Shown piece by piece: positions 8,258-15,572 of a stretch of DNA of 30,674 bases. Every line of letters begins with the position of its first letter. The stretch's first letter is position 1. Source of the stretch: JANWYT01 sp046719465 (GTDB lineage: Bacteria > Chloroflexota > Anaerolineae > Aggregatilineales > Phototrophicaceae); contig JBDNCV010000033.1 in NCBI GenBank assembly GCA_046719465.1, forward strand, positions 1-30,674. The letters run 5' to 3'. The position numbers and the translations under genes were made by a program. The notes beneath the pieces were generated by a model that saw nothing but the letters and a program-made list of their open reading frames with translations, ran no database searches and was not told the DNA's origin.

Positions 8258-9613
8258 CTACAAATTCACCTCAAACAGCGTGTCGCGGATGATCTCAGCG
8301 ATGGTGGGATGCGCGAAGACGACCTGCTGCGCGTCCTCCAAGCGGAACTCATCCTCGAGCATGGCCGCTGCGCCGAAGATCTGCTCGGAGCAGGTCGCGC
8401 CGATCATGTGCACGCCCAGCAGCGCGCGGGTGTCCGCGTCCACCACCACCTTGCACAGCCCGCGGCGGCCTTCGTGCTCCGTCATGAAGCGGCCGTTGGC
8501 GTTGAAGGGCAGCCGCGCCGTCTTGACGCGCAGCCCCTGCGCTTTGGCCGCCTGCTCGGTGAGGCCGACCGAGGCGATCTCGGGATAGGTGTAGACCGCG
8601 ACCGGCACATGCTCTAGGCGGAAGCGATCTTTGCGCCCGGCGATGGTGGCGGCGGCCACCTCGCCCATGCGGGCGGCGCTGTGCGCCCACATCGAGAGGC
8701 CGGTCACATCGCCCACCGCGTAGACGTTGGGGACGTTCGTGCGCATCTGCTCGTCCACGCGCACGCCTGCGTCGCTGTAGTCAAGGTCGATGCGCTCCAG
8801 CCCCAGCCCGTCCACGTTGGGGCGGCGCTCAAGGCACAGCAGCACCGCGTCGGCGGGCAGGCTGAACGCGCCGTCTGGCTTGCGGCACTGCACCGCTTTG
8901 GGCGTGATGGCGGTCGCTTGGGTGCTCAAGTGCAGGACGATATTCTGCGCGGCCAGCTCTTGCGCCAGCATGGCGGTCAGCTCGCCGTCCAACGTCGGCA
9001 GCAGCTGCGCGCCCGCCTCCACCACGTGGACGTTGACCCCCACCAGCCCGAAGATCGTCGCCACGCCCAGCGCAATCGCCCCGCCGCCCAGCACCACCAG
9101 ATGCCGCGGCAGCTTCTCTAGGCTGAGGATGCCGGTGGTCGTGTGGACGTGCGGCAGGTCAACGCCGGGCAGGTCGGGGATGTACGGGCTGGCCCCGGTG
9201 GCGATGATGAGCTGCTGGGCGCGGTAGCGCACGTCGTCCACGGCGACCGTCTGGCGATCCAGCACGTGCGCCGCGCCGCTGACGACGGTCACGCTGCGGC
9301 GGCCCATCTGATAGGCCACGCCATCGCGCAGGTTGGCGACGACGCTGGCCTTGCGCTCTTGGGCTGCTGCCCAGTTGAAGCGCGCCGAGCGAATCTCCAC
9401 GCCGTACTTGCTGGCGTTGAGCGCCTGCGTGTAGAGCTTGGCCGCGTGCAGCAGCGCTTTGGTCGGGATGCAGCCCGCGTTGAGGCACACCCCGCCCAGC
9501 TGGTCGCGTTCGATCAACAGGACGCGAAAGCCGCGCACCCCCAGCCGATCCGCCGCGACATAGCCGCCCGGCCCGCCCCCGATGATGATTACGTCGTAGT
9601 CCGTTGGGGTCAT
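8258..9613 (-). CDS. lpdA: Dihydrolipoyl dehydrogenase (E3)
   Basis: FAD/NAD-dependent disulfide oxidoreductase of 451 aa that reoxidises dihydrolipoamide on E2 and makes NADH. It shows the FAD-binding GGGPGG (12-17), the redox disulfide GGVCLNAGCIPTK with C43 and C48, a second Rossmann motif (VVLGGGAIALG), and the C-terminal active-site HPTIAE with H435 and E440. The frame is open 11 codons further upstream, but ATG at 9613 has GGAGG in front and begins MTPTDYDVIIIGG as usual, so it is preferred. It starts 10 bp after the E2 stop, so the two are translated from one message. Confidence 0.95.
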   Translation of the reverse strand: MTPTDYDVIIIGGGPGGYVAADRLGVRGFRVLLIERDQLGGVCLNAGCIPTKALLHAAKLYTQALNASKYGVEIRSARFNWAAAQERKASVVANLRDGVAYQMGRRSVTVVSGAAHVLDRQTVAVDDVRYRAQQLIIATGASPYIPDLPGVDLPHVHTTTGILSLEKLPRHLVVLGGGAIALGVATIFGLVGVNVHVVEAGAQLLPTLDGELTAMLAQELAAQNIVLHLSTQATAITPKAVQCRKPDGAFSLPADAVLLCLERRPNVDGLGLERIDLDYSDAGVRVDEQMRTNVPNVYAVGDVTGLSMWAHSAARMGEVAAATIAGRKDRFRLEHVPVAVYTYPEIASVGLTEQAAKAQGLRVKTARLPFNANGRFMTEHEGRRGLCKVVVDADTRALLGVHMIGATCSEQIFGAAAMLEDEFRLEDAQQVVFAHPTIAEIIRDTLFEVNL

Positions 9614-9623
9614 GGTGGCCTCC

Positions 9624-10970
9624 TCACAACGCCAGCAGCAGGTCAATTTGGGCGAGCGCCGCGGCCAGATCGCGCAGGAAGCGCGCGCCGGGCGCGCCGT
9701 CCACCACTTGATGATCGACCGTCAGCGAGAGGCCGAGGTGCGGGATGTGCTGCACGTCACCCTCGACCATGACAGGCTTGAGGTTGATGTTGCCCACGCC
9801 GAGGATGGCGACCTGCGGCGGGTTGATGACGGGCGTGAAGCTCTCGATCCCGAAGCCGCCCAAGTTGCTGACGGTGAACGTCCCGCCCTGCATCTCATCC
9901 GGTGTGAGCTTGCCGCTCTGTGCTTTGTCCGCCAGCGCGCTGGCCGCGTCGGCGAGCGCCTTCAAGCTCAGCGTGTGCGCGTCGCGGATGACCGGCACGA
10001 GCAGGCCGCGCGGCGTATCGACCGCCATCCCGAGGTGCACCCGCTTGTGCTGCGTGATCTCGCCGGCTGGCAGGTCGAGCGTGGCGTTGAGGTCAGGATG
10101 GTTGGGCAGCGTGCGCGCGACGGCGAACAGCACCAAGTCGTTGATGGTCACGCTGCGCAAGCCGAGCGCCTCAGGGCTGGCCTTGAAGCGCTGGCGCAGC
10201 GCTTGCAGGGCGCGCGCGTCGGCGCTGGCGTTGAGCGTGAGCTGGGCGCTGTTGAGCAGCGACGCGCGCATCCGCTCCGCGGTGACCTTGCGCACCCCCC
10301 GCAGCGGAATGATCGTCACGTCGTCGCTGACGGGGACGGCGGGCGCAGGCGCGGGTTCTATCAGCGCGGGGGCGGCCTCCACCGGCGCGGGCGGCGGCGC
10401 AGGGATCAAATCGCGGGCGGTGACGCGCCCGCCGATGCCGCTGCCCTCCGGCGGCGCTTGCAGCGCGGGGTCGTTCAGCCGGGCGCGCGCCAGCGGCGTC
10501 AACGGGGAGGCGTTGGCGGCGGCCAGCACGTCGCGCTCGATAACCCGCCCTTCCGGCCCAGTGCCGCGCAGCGCGGCGGGGTCAATCCCTTTTTGGGCGG
10601 CCAGCGCGCGCGCACGCGGCGACACGCCGACGGGTTCGCCGTTGGGGGCAGGGCGCGGCGGTGTCACCGGCTGCGGGGGGCTGCTCAGCATGGGGGCGGG
10701 CGCAGCGGCAGGCGGCGAGGTGACGGCTTCGCCTGCCTCGCCGATCACCGCGATCTGCGTCATGACTGGCACGGTGTCGCCTTCCTTGTAGAACGTCTCC
10801 AGCAGGATGCCGCTGGCGCTGCTCTCGACCTCCATCACGGCTTTGTCGGTCTCGACTTCGCACAGCACATCGCCCGCTTGGACGCGCTCGCCGACGCGCT
10901 TCAACCAGCGCGCCAGCAGCACTTGCTCAACGGTGTTGCCCTGCTTGGGCATGATGATAGGGGTGGGCAC
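9624..10970 (-). CDS. 2-Oxoacid dehydrogenase E2, dihydrolipoamide acyltransferase
   Basis: Core enzyme of the complex, 448 aa, moving the acyl group from lipoate to CoA. It has one lipoyl domain (1-75) with the modified lysine K43 in ETDKAVMEVES, an Ala/Pro linker, a peripheral subunit-binding domain (about 116-151, SPRARALAAQKGID then GTGPEGRVIERDV), a second, degenerate copy of that domain (about 156-190, ending GGRVTARDL), another Pro/Ala linker, and the catalytic domain from about 217 with H420, D424 and G425 in the DHQVVDG motif. The start is GTG at 10970, with GAGGTGA at the right distance, overlapping the stop region of the mutarotase gene. Two binding domains in a row is unusual. Confidence 0.92.
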   Translation of the reverse strand: MPTPIIMPKQGNTVEQVLLARWLKRVGERVQAGDVLCEVETDKAVMEVESSASGILLETFYKEGDTVPVMTQIAVIGEAGEAVTSPPAAAPAPMLSSPPQPVTPPRPAPNGEPVGVSPRARALAAQKGIDPAALRGTGPEGRVIERDVLAAANASPLTPLARARLNDPALQAPPEGSGIGGRVTARDLIPAPPPAPVEAAPALIEPAPAPAVPVSDDVTIIPLRGVRKVTAERMRASLLNSAQLTLNASADARALQALRQRFKASPEALGLRSVTINDLVLFAVARTLPNHPDLNATLDLPAGEITQHKRVHLGMAVDTPRGLLVPVIRDAHTLSLKALADAASALADKAQSGKLTPDEMQGGTFTVSNLGGFGIESFTPVINPPQVAILGVGNINLKPVMVEGDVQHIPHLGLSLTVDHQVVDGAPGARFLRDLAAALAQIDLLLAL

Positions 10971-10979
10971 AGGGTCACC

Positions 10980-11405
10980 TCAGGCGCTGGGGGGCTGCAC
11001 CACGCCAATGGTCAGCAGCAGGTTGGCGTAGACGCGCTGCTCGCCGGTGGCGATCACCAGCGACACGTCCGAGCCGCGCGCGAGGTCGTAGAACGGGAAG
11101 CGCGTGTGCTGCTCAAACGGCACATCAGGCAGCATGGCCTTGAACTCGGCGTGGATGGGCGGCGCGGAGCCGTCGTCGCGCACCATGACGTGGGCCGTCT
11201 CAATCGGGATCGCCGTGATGAGCGCCTCCAGCACCTGTGTCACGGTCACCAAGCCGGGCATCAAGTTGAGGTAGACGCGCTTGGCGGCGGGGTTGGCGCG
11301 GGTGATGAACGGGTAGTTGCCGTCGGCGATCAAGACGCCGCTGCCGTGCCCGGATGCGCCCAGCGTGGCCAAAATCTCAGGGTGGAGCAGTTTGGTAGTG
11401 AGCAT
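10980..11405 (-). CDS. RbsD/FucU-family sugar mutarotase
   Basis: Small cytosolic enzyme of 141 aa that speeds interconversion of ring forms of a monosaccharide. Family residues are present: HPEILATLGASGHG with catalytic-type H20, D28 in IADGNYP, and YANLLLTIGV with Y126 and N128. RFPFYDLA and IATGEQRVY resemble FucU more than RbsD, so L-fucose or a similar sugar is a better guess than ribose, but this is not decisive. AAGGAG stands 9 bases before the ATG. The gene ends 9 bp before the E2 start, which ties it to the dehydrogenase genes, while 225 bp of repeats separate it from the kinase gene. Confidence 0.88.
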   Translation of the reverse strand: MLTTKLLHPEILATLGASGHGSGVLIADGNYPFITRANPAAKRVYLNLMPGLVTVTQVLEALITAIPIETAHVMVRDDGSAPPIHAEFKAMLPDVPFEQHTRFPFYDLARGSDVSLVIATGEQRVYANLLLTIGVVQPPSA

Positions 11406-11459
11406 GGGTCAAGTTCTCCTTGTGGGTGCTGTGATCAAGTGCATGTTCCATCCACGATA

Positions 11460-11525
11460 CGCCAGAGGCTCAAAGCCTCTGGCTGGGGCGCGCTGCGGCC
11501 GGATGCTTCAGCGCCCGGCCTTCAA
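11460..11525 (+). repeat. Dispersed repeat family B, copy 1
   Basis: This element consists of a hairpin CCAGAGGCT..AGCCTCTGG, a GGGCGCGCT segment, and the core GGATGCTTCAGCGCCCGG (11501-11518), which itself can fold GGATGC-TTCA-GCGCCC. Close relatives lie at 27702-27764 in the same orientation, 19762-19817 reversed, and 23003-23020 (core only). It lies in the 225-bp gap between kinase and mutarotase genes. Confidence 0.8.
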
Positions 11526-11583
11526 ATCTGTTCCACAGTAGACGCTCCCCTATCCGGTGGTACATTCTGCTCTCTCTACTAGA

Positions 11584-11603
11584 GGGCGAGTCATGACTCG
11601 CCC
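11584..11603. repeat. Perfect 20-bp palindrome (family C)
   Basis: GGGCGAGTCATGACTCGCCC is its own reverse complement and is followed by CCCACAC, as in the copy at 8225. It lies 27 bp beyond the stop of the sugar kinase gene and could act as an mRNA 3' hairpin, although no T-run follows on the - strand. Confidence 0.75.
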
Positions 11604-11630
11604 CCACACGATGACTGAAGCGCCGCCGCC

Positions 11631-13160
11631 CTACTCCAGCGCGGCCAGCGCCTCATAAACAGGGACTAGCGCGTGATAGGCCGCCTCAAACGCGCGATAC
11701 AGCGCGTCGTAGCGCGGGCGGTGTGCCGCGTTGGGGGCGATCACGTCCGCAACGGGGTTCATCTGTGCGGCGATGTTGAAGTCGGGGTAGAGGCCGACCG
11801 CCACGCCGCCGATCACCGCTGCGCCCATGCTGGTGGCTTCCTCCAAGATGGTTAAGCGGTGCAGCGGCACGCCGTAGACATCCGCCATGATGCTTGCCCA
11901 CAGGCGGCTGCTCGTCCCGCCGCCGATCACGCGGATCGCATCCACCGCGCCGGACTGCGCCGTCAGCGCCTCCAAGATCACGCGCAGGTTGAAGGCCACC
12001 CCCTCCATGACGGCGCGCAGCATGTCCGCGTGCGTGTGGCGGATTGTCAAGCCGAGAAAGGCGGCGCGGGCGTTCGGGTTCCAGCGTGGGGCGCGTTCCC
12101 CCAGCAGGTACGGCAGGAACAGCAGCCCATTCGCCCCCGCTGGCGAGCCTTCCGCGACGGTGTTCATCAGCGCGTAGGGGCTGACCCCCAAGGCCTGCGC
12201 CGACTGCCGCTCCAACCCCGCGAGCTGGTCGCGCGCCCACTGGTAGGACGCGCCCGCCGCCTGCATCGTCCCCATTGGGATGAACAGGCCGGGCACGACG
12301 TGGCCAAAGGTGAAGGTGCGCTCGGTCGGATCGTAGATTGGGGTGGGGGTGGCTGTGCCGATCCACGACGAGGAGCCGACGTAGCTGTACGTCACCCCGG
12401 CGCTGACCGACCCCGCGCCGACCGAGGCGCAGGCCCCGTCGCCGCCGCCCGCCACGACTGGCGTCCCCGCTGGCACGCCCACTTCCTCCGCCACGCTCGG
12501 CAGCACTTCGCCCACCACGTCCACAGAGCGCACGATGTGCGGCAGCTTGGCATCGTCGAGTTCGGCGGCTTCTAAAATGCGCCCTGACCACGCGCCGCCC
12601 TCCAGATCGTACAGGTTCATGCCGCTGGCGTCGGACGGCTCGGTGACAAATGCGCCGGTCAGCCGCGCGATGATCGCGTCCTTGGCGTGGGTGAACTTGT
12701 GGGTGGCGGCGAAGATCTCGGGCTGGTGATCGCGGATCCACAGGATTTTGGGCAGCGAGTAGGCCACGCTCAGGCGATGGCCGGTGATGCGGTACACCTC
12801 GGACGGCGGGATGCGCTCGCTCAAGCGGCGGACTTGCTCCACCGCGCGCTGATCCGCCCAGATAATGGCCGAGCGCAGCGGGGTTCCATCGGCCTTGAGG
12901 GGAACGACGCCCTGCATCTGCCCGCTGAACGAGATGCAGGCCACGTCGTCTGGGCGGGTGGACGTGCGCATGAGCAGCTCGCGCGTGGAGCCGCACACCG
13001 CCCGCCACCAGTCGTCGGGGTTTTGCTCTGCCCAGCCGGTGTGGGCGTACTCAGTGTCGTAAGCGTGGAAGGCGCTGCCCACCAACCGCCCCGCGCGGTC
13101 GTAGAGCGTCGCCTTGTTGCCAGTCGTGCCCAGATCATGGGCGAGGATGAACTGCTTCAT
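11631..13160 (-). CDS. xylB: FGGY-family sugar kinase, xylulokinase-like
   Basis: ATP-dependent carbohydrate kinase of 509 aa in the cytosol. Visible motifs: phosphate-binding DLGTTGNKATL (9-19), SFSGQMQG (78-84), IWADQR (100-105), and the adenosine-side GGGDGACASVGAG with catalytic-type D241. The C-terminal FGGY signature region reads EATSMGAAVIGGVAVG. Length matches xylulokinases (about 480-510 aa). E. coli XylB has GQMHG where this protein has GQMQG, so the sugar may not be D-xylulose. It begins 37 bp after the permease stop. No isomerase or aldolase gene accompanies it. Confidence 0.85.
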   Translation of the reverse strand: MKQFILAHDLGTTGNKATLYDRAGRLVGSAFHAYDTEYAHTGWAEQNPDDWWRAVCGSTRELLMRTSTRPDDVACISFSGQMQGVVPLKADGTPLRSAIIWADQRAVEQVRRLSERIPPSEVYRITGHRLSVAYSLPKILWIRDHQPEIFAATHKFTHAKDAIIARLTGAFVTEPSDASGMNLYDLEGGAWSGRILEAAELDDAKLPHIVRSVDVVGEVLPSVAEEVGVPAGTPVVAGGGDGACASVGAGSVSAGVTYSYVGSSSWIGTATPTPIYDPTERTFTFGHVVPGLFIPMGTMQAAGASYQWARDQLAGLERQSAQALGVSPYALMNTVAEGSPAGANGLLFLPYLLGERAPRWNPNARAAFLGLTIRHTHADMLRAVMEGVAFNLRVILEALTAQSGAVDAIRVIGGGTSSRLWASIMADVYGVPLHRLTILEEATSMGAAVIGGVAVGLYPDFNIAAQMNPVADVIAPNAAHRPRYDALYRAFEAAYHALVPVYEALAALE

Positions 13161-13197
13161 GAAGCGTGCGCCTTTCGTGCAGCCTAACCCAGCCCTG

Positions 13198-14226
13198 CTA
13201 GCCCTTCACCGCGCCCACCAAGATCCCCTTGGCGATGTAGCGCTCTAAAAACAGCGCCATGATCGTAATCGGGGCGATCATCAGCACCACCAACACCGAG
13301 ATGTTCCACCACTGCGGGCCGCGCGTTGCGTTCTGCGCCACCACCAGCATCGGCATGGTTTGCGTGTCTGCCCCCGTCAGGAACAGCGCGAGGATGTACT
13401 CGTTCCACGAGAAGACCAGCACGATCAAAAACGTGGCGATCAAGCCCGGCGTCGAAAGCGGCAAGATGATCCGATAGAACACCTGATAGCGCGACGCGCC
13501 GTCGATAAAGGCGCTTTCCTCCAGCTCGAACGGGATGCTGGCAAAGTAATCGCGCATGAACCAGATCACCAGCGGCAGGTTGATCGTCGTGTAGGTGATG
13601 ATGAGCGCGGCGTGGGTGTTGAGCAAGCCAAGCTGCTGATACACCAGATAAATCGGGATGACGACGGCCACGGGCGGCAGCATACGCTGCGAGATGAGCC
13701 AGAAGGCGATGTCGTTGTTGGTCAGCGTCCCTTTGAAGCGCCGTCCGATGGTCTGGGCGATCAAGAAGAACAGCACGATTGCCGCTGCCACCGCCACCAG
13801 CGGCGGCACACCCGCGATCACCGCCGCCAGCGCCCCCACCGCCAGCGCAAGGAACACCCCCACCAGCGCCGGCTTGGGGCGATAGGTGAAGCGCGTCAGG
13901 CCATACGAGGCCAGCGACCCCACCACCAGCGAGACCAGCGCGCTCCAGAGGCCGACGATGATCGTGTTGGTGTAAGGCCGCGTCACCGTCACGCCTTGAT
14001 CGAACAGGATGTACTCCCATGCGTGGAGCGACGGTTGAAAATCCACAAACGGGATGTACTTGGGGCCTTGGCTCACGTCGATGGGCAGCTTGAACGACGT
14101 GATCACCAGCCAATACAGCGGGAACAGCACCACGACTGCCCAGAAGAGCAGCAGCGCATACGAAAAGACGCGCCACGCGGGCGAAGGCGCAAAGGGGCTG
14201 GTGGTAGCGAAGAAACGTTTCAACAT
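13198..14226 (-). CDS. Sugar ABC importer 2, permease (MalG/ThuG-like)
   Basis: Inner-membrane permease of 342 aa with GAGGAGG before its ATG. It starts with a helix (about 20-42) and SFKLPID, continues to the core with NNDIAFWLISQRMLPPVAVVIPIYL (from 170) and the EAA loop ESAFIDGASRYQVFY (237-251), and ends KGILVGAVKG. Between about residues 117 and 165 it carries an extra, strongly hydrophobic Ala/Val/Leu-rich stretch, enough for two membrane helices, which most MalG-type subunits of about 275 aa lack. This explains the length. It is translated 118 bp after the partner permease; that gap contains a partial family A repeat. Confidence 0.88.
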   Translation of the reverse strand: MLKRFFATTSPFAPSPAWRVFSYALLLFWAVVVLFPLYWLVITSFKLPIDVSQGPKYIPFVDFQPSLHAWEYILFDQGVTVTRPYTNTIIVGLWSALVSLVVGSLASYGLTRFTYRPKPALVGVFLALAVGALAAVIAGVPPLVAVAAAIVLFFLIAQTIGRRFKGTLTNNDIAFWLISQRMLPPVAVVIPIYLVYQQLGLLNTHAALIITYTTINLPLVIWFMRDYFASIPFELEESAFIDGASRYQVFYRIILPLSTPGLIATFLIVLVFSWNEYILALFLTGADTQTMPMLVVAQNATRGPQWWNISVLVVLMIAPITIMALFLERYIAKGILVGAVKG

Positions 14227-14248
14227 AGCGTGGCCTCCTCTAGAGCGG

Positions 14249-14300
14249 GCCTCACCCCTAGATCCCCTCTCCCGTCGAGAGGGGACTTACGGGGGGTGGC
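14249..14300 (-). repeat. Partial family A repeat, right half, inverted
   Basis: On the - strand this matches the second half of the 5485 unit: AGTCCCCTCTC, a short loop, GAGAGGGGATCTAGGGGTGAGGC. The first hairpin is missing. It occupies the 118-bp spacer between the two permease genes, so readthrough must pass it. Confidence 0.75.
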
Positions 14301-14344
14301 AGTGGTCAATGTCAGCAGGTGGCACATTGGTTTCAGCCCTCCCT

Positions 14345-15499
14345 TTACACCCACTCCAGCACGCGGCGGCGCACGCTGTTCACGAACACCAGCGCGACAA
14401 ACGTCACGATGATGAGCAGCAGGTAAGACAGCGCCGCGCTGCCGCCCCAATCGCCCGCCCGCCAGATGTTATAGGCATGCAGGCTGACCGGCTCGGTGGC
14501 CGTCCCCGGGCCGCCGCGCGTCAGCACCTGCGGCATGTCAATAATCTTGAACGACTCGATAATGCGGATAAGGATGAGCGTGATGCTGACGGGCAAAATC
14601 TCTGGCAGGATGATGTTGAAGAACAACTGGACGCGGTTGGCCCCGTCCACCAGCGCGGCCTCAATCGTCTCGCGCGAGACGCCCTCCAACGCCGCCAGCA
14701 GGATGATGAACATGAACGGCGTCCACTGCCACGTGTCGCCGATGACCACGGCCAAGCGCGCGCCCTCGGCCGTTTCCACCCAGCTAAAGTTGCGCAGCCC
14801 CACCAGCGCCCACAGCGGCGCGAGCGGCCCTTGCAGCGTGTCGGTCATCATGCGGAACAGGAAGGCGATCCCGACCGGCGTGATCATCATCGGCAGCAGG
14901 AAGATGATGCGGAAGAAACGCTTGCCGGGCAGTTCCTGCGTCAGCAGCATGGCCAAGCCCAGCCCCAGCAGATATTGCAGCGTGACCCCCGCGAACACGA
15001 AGATCATCGTGACGACCAACGTCCCGGGCAGGCCGCGGCCGGTGAGCGTCGCCAAGAACAGATAGGTGAGCGCTGTGCCGAAGGCTATCGCCACCAAGCG
15101 GATCGGGATGCCCGTCCACTTGAAGCGCGGGCTGCGCACATAGTTGACCAGCATCAGCACCATGACGAGCACGACTGCGCCCAGCACCAGCCAATGCTCA
15201 AAGTTGAACTCGGTAAAGCGGCCGAGAAAGCGCCGCTGCTCGCTGCCGCTGAGCAGGCGTTCAAAGTTGCGCAGGCCGATGAATTCAATGTTGAAGCCGC
15301 CGCGCACCAACTGCACGCGCGAGACGGACAGATACAGCGATGCCAGCAGCGGGAACACCGCCAAGAACAGCACCAGCAGCACCGATGGCAGCAGAAAGAC
15401 CATCCGCGCGACGTTGTCCCCTTGCAGGCGCATCAAGAGCGTGGGTGCGGCCAGAGCGGGCGTCTTGGGTTTGGCAGGATCACGAGCGTCAGCCAGCAT
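14345..15499 (-). CDS. Sugar ABC importer 2, permease (MalF/ThuF-like)
   Basis: Membrane subunit of 384 aa. The frame stays open far upstream into the binding-protein gene. ATG 15499 is chosen because GGAG lies 6 bases before it; ATG 15511 lacks a good site. The first helix is at about 32-54. A hydrophobic insertion at about 102-155 (two extra helices) separates LRNFERLLSG from the core, so the usual FVFAGVTLQYLLGLGLAML appears only near 167. The EAA loop EAALVDGANRVQLFF starts at 280, followed by ESFKIIDMPQVLTRGGPG, typical of MalF-type subunits. It pairs with the 13198-14226 permease. Confidence 0.88.
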   Translation of the reverse strand: MLADARDPAKPKTPALAAPTLLMRLQGDNVARMVFLLPSVLLVLFLAVFPLLASLYLSVSRVQLVRGGFNIEFIGLRNFERLLSGSEQRRFLGRFTEFNFEHWLVLGAVVLVMVLMLVNYVRSPRFKWTGIPIRLVAIAFGTALTYLFLATLTGRGLPGTLVVTMIFVFAGVTLQYLLGLGLAMLLTQELPGKRFFRIIFLLPMMITPVGIAFLFRMMTDTLQGPLAPLWALVGLRNFSWVETAEGARLAVVIGDTWQWTPFMFIILLAALEGVSRETIEAALVDGANRVQLFFNIILPEILPVSITLILIRIIESFKIIDMPQVLTRGGPGTATEPVSLHAYNIWRAGDWGGSAALSYLLLIIVTFVALVFVNSVRRRVLEWV

Positions 15500-15530
15500 G
15501 TGATTCTCCATACAGTCCAGTGAGAGGATG

Positions 15531-15559
15531 AAAAAGGGGTGAGGCCTGCGCCCCACCCC
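15531..15559 (-). terminator. Intra-operon hairpin with T-run after the binding-protein gene
   Basis: Read on the - strand, GGGGTGGGGC and GCCTCACCCC pair (one G-T) around GCAG and are followed by TTTTT (15535-15531). It lies between the binding-protein stop and the permease start, so it probably works as a partial terminator that lowers permease relative to binding protein. The arm shares GGGGTGAGGC with family A repeats. Confidence 0.65.
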
Positions 15560-15572
15560 TAAGGGGCAGTTT

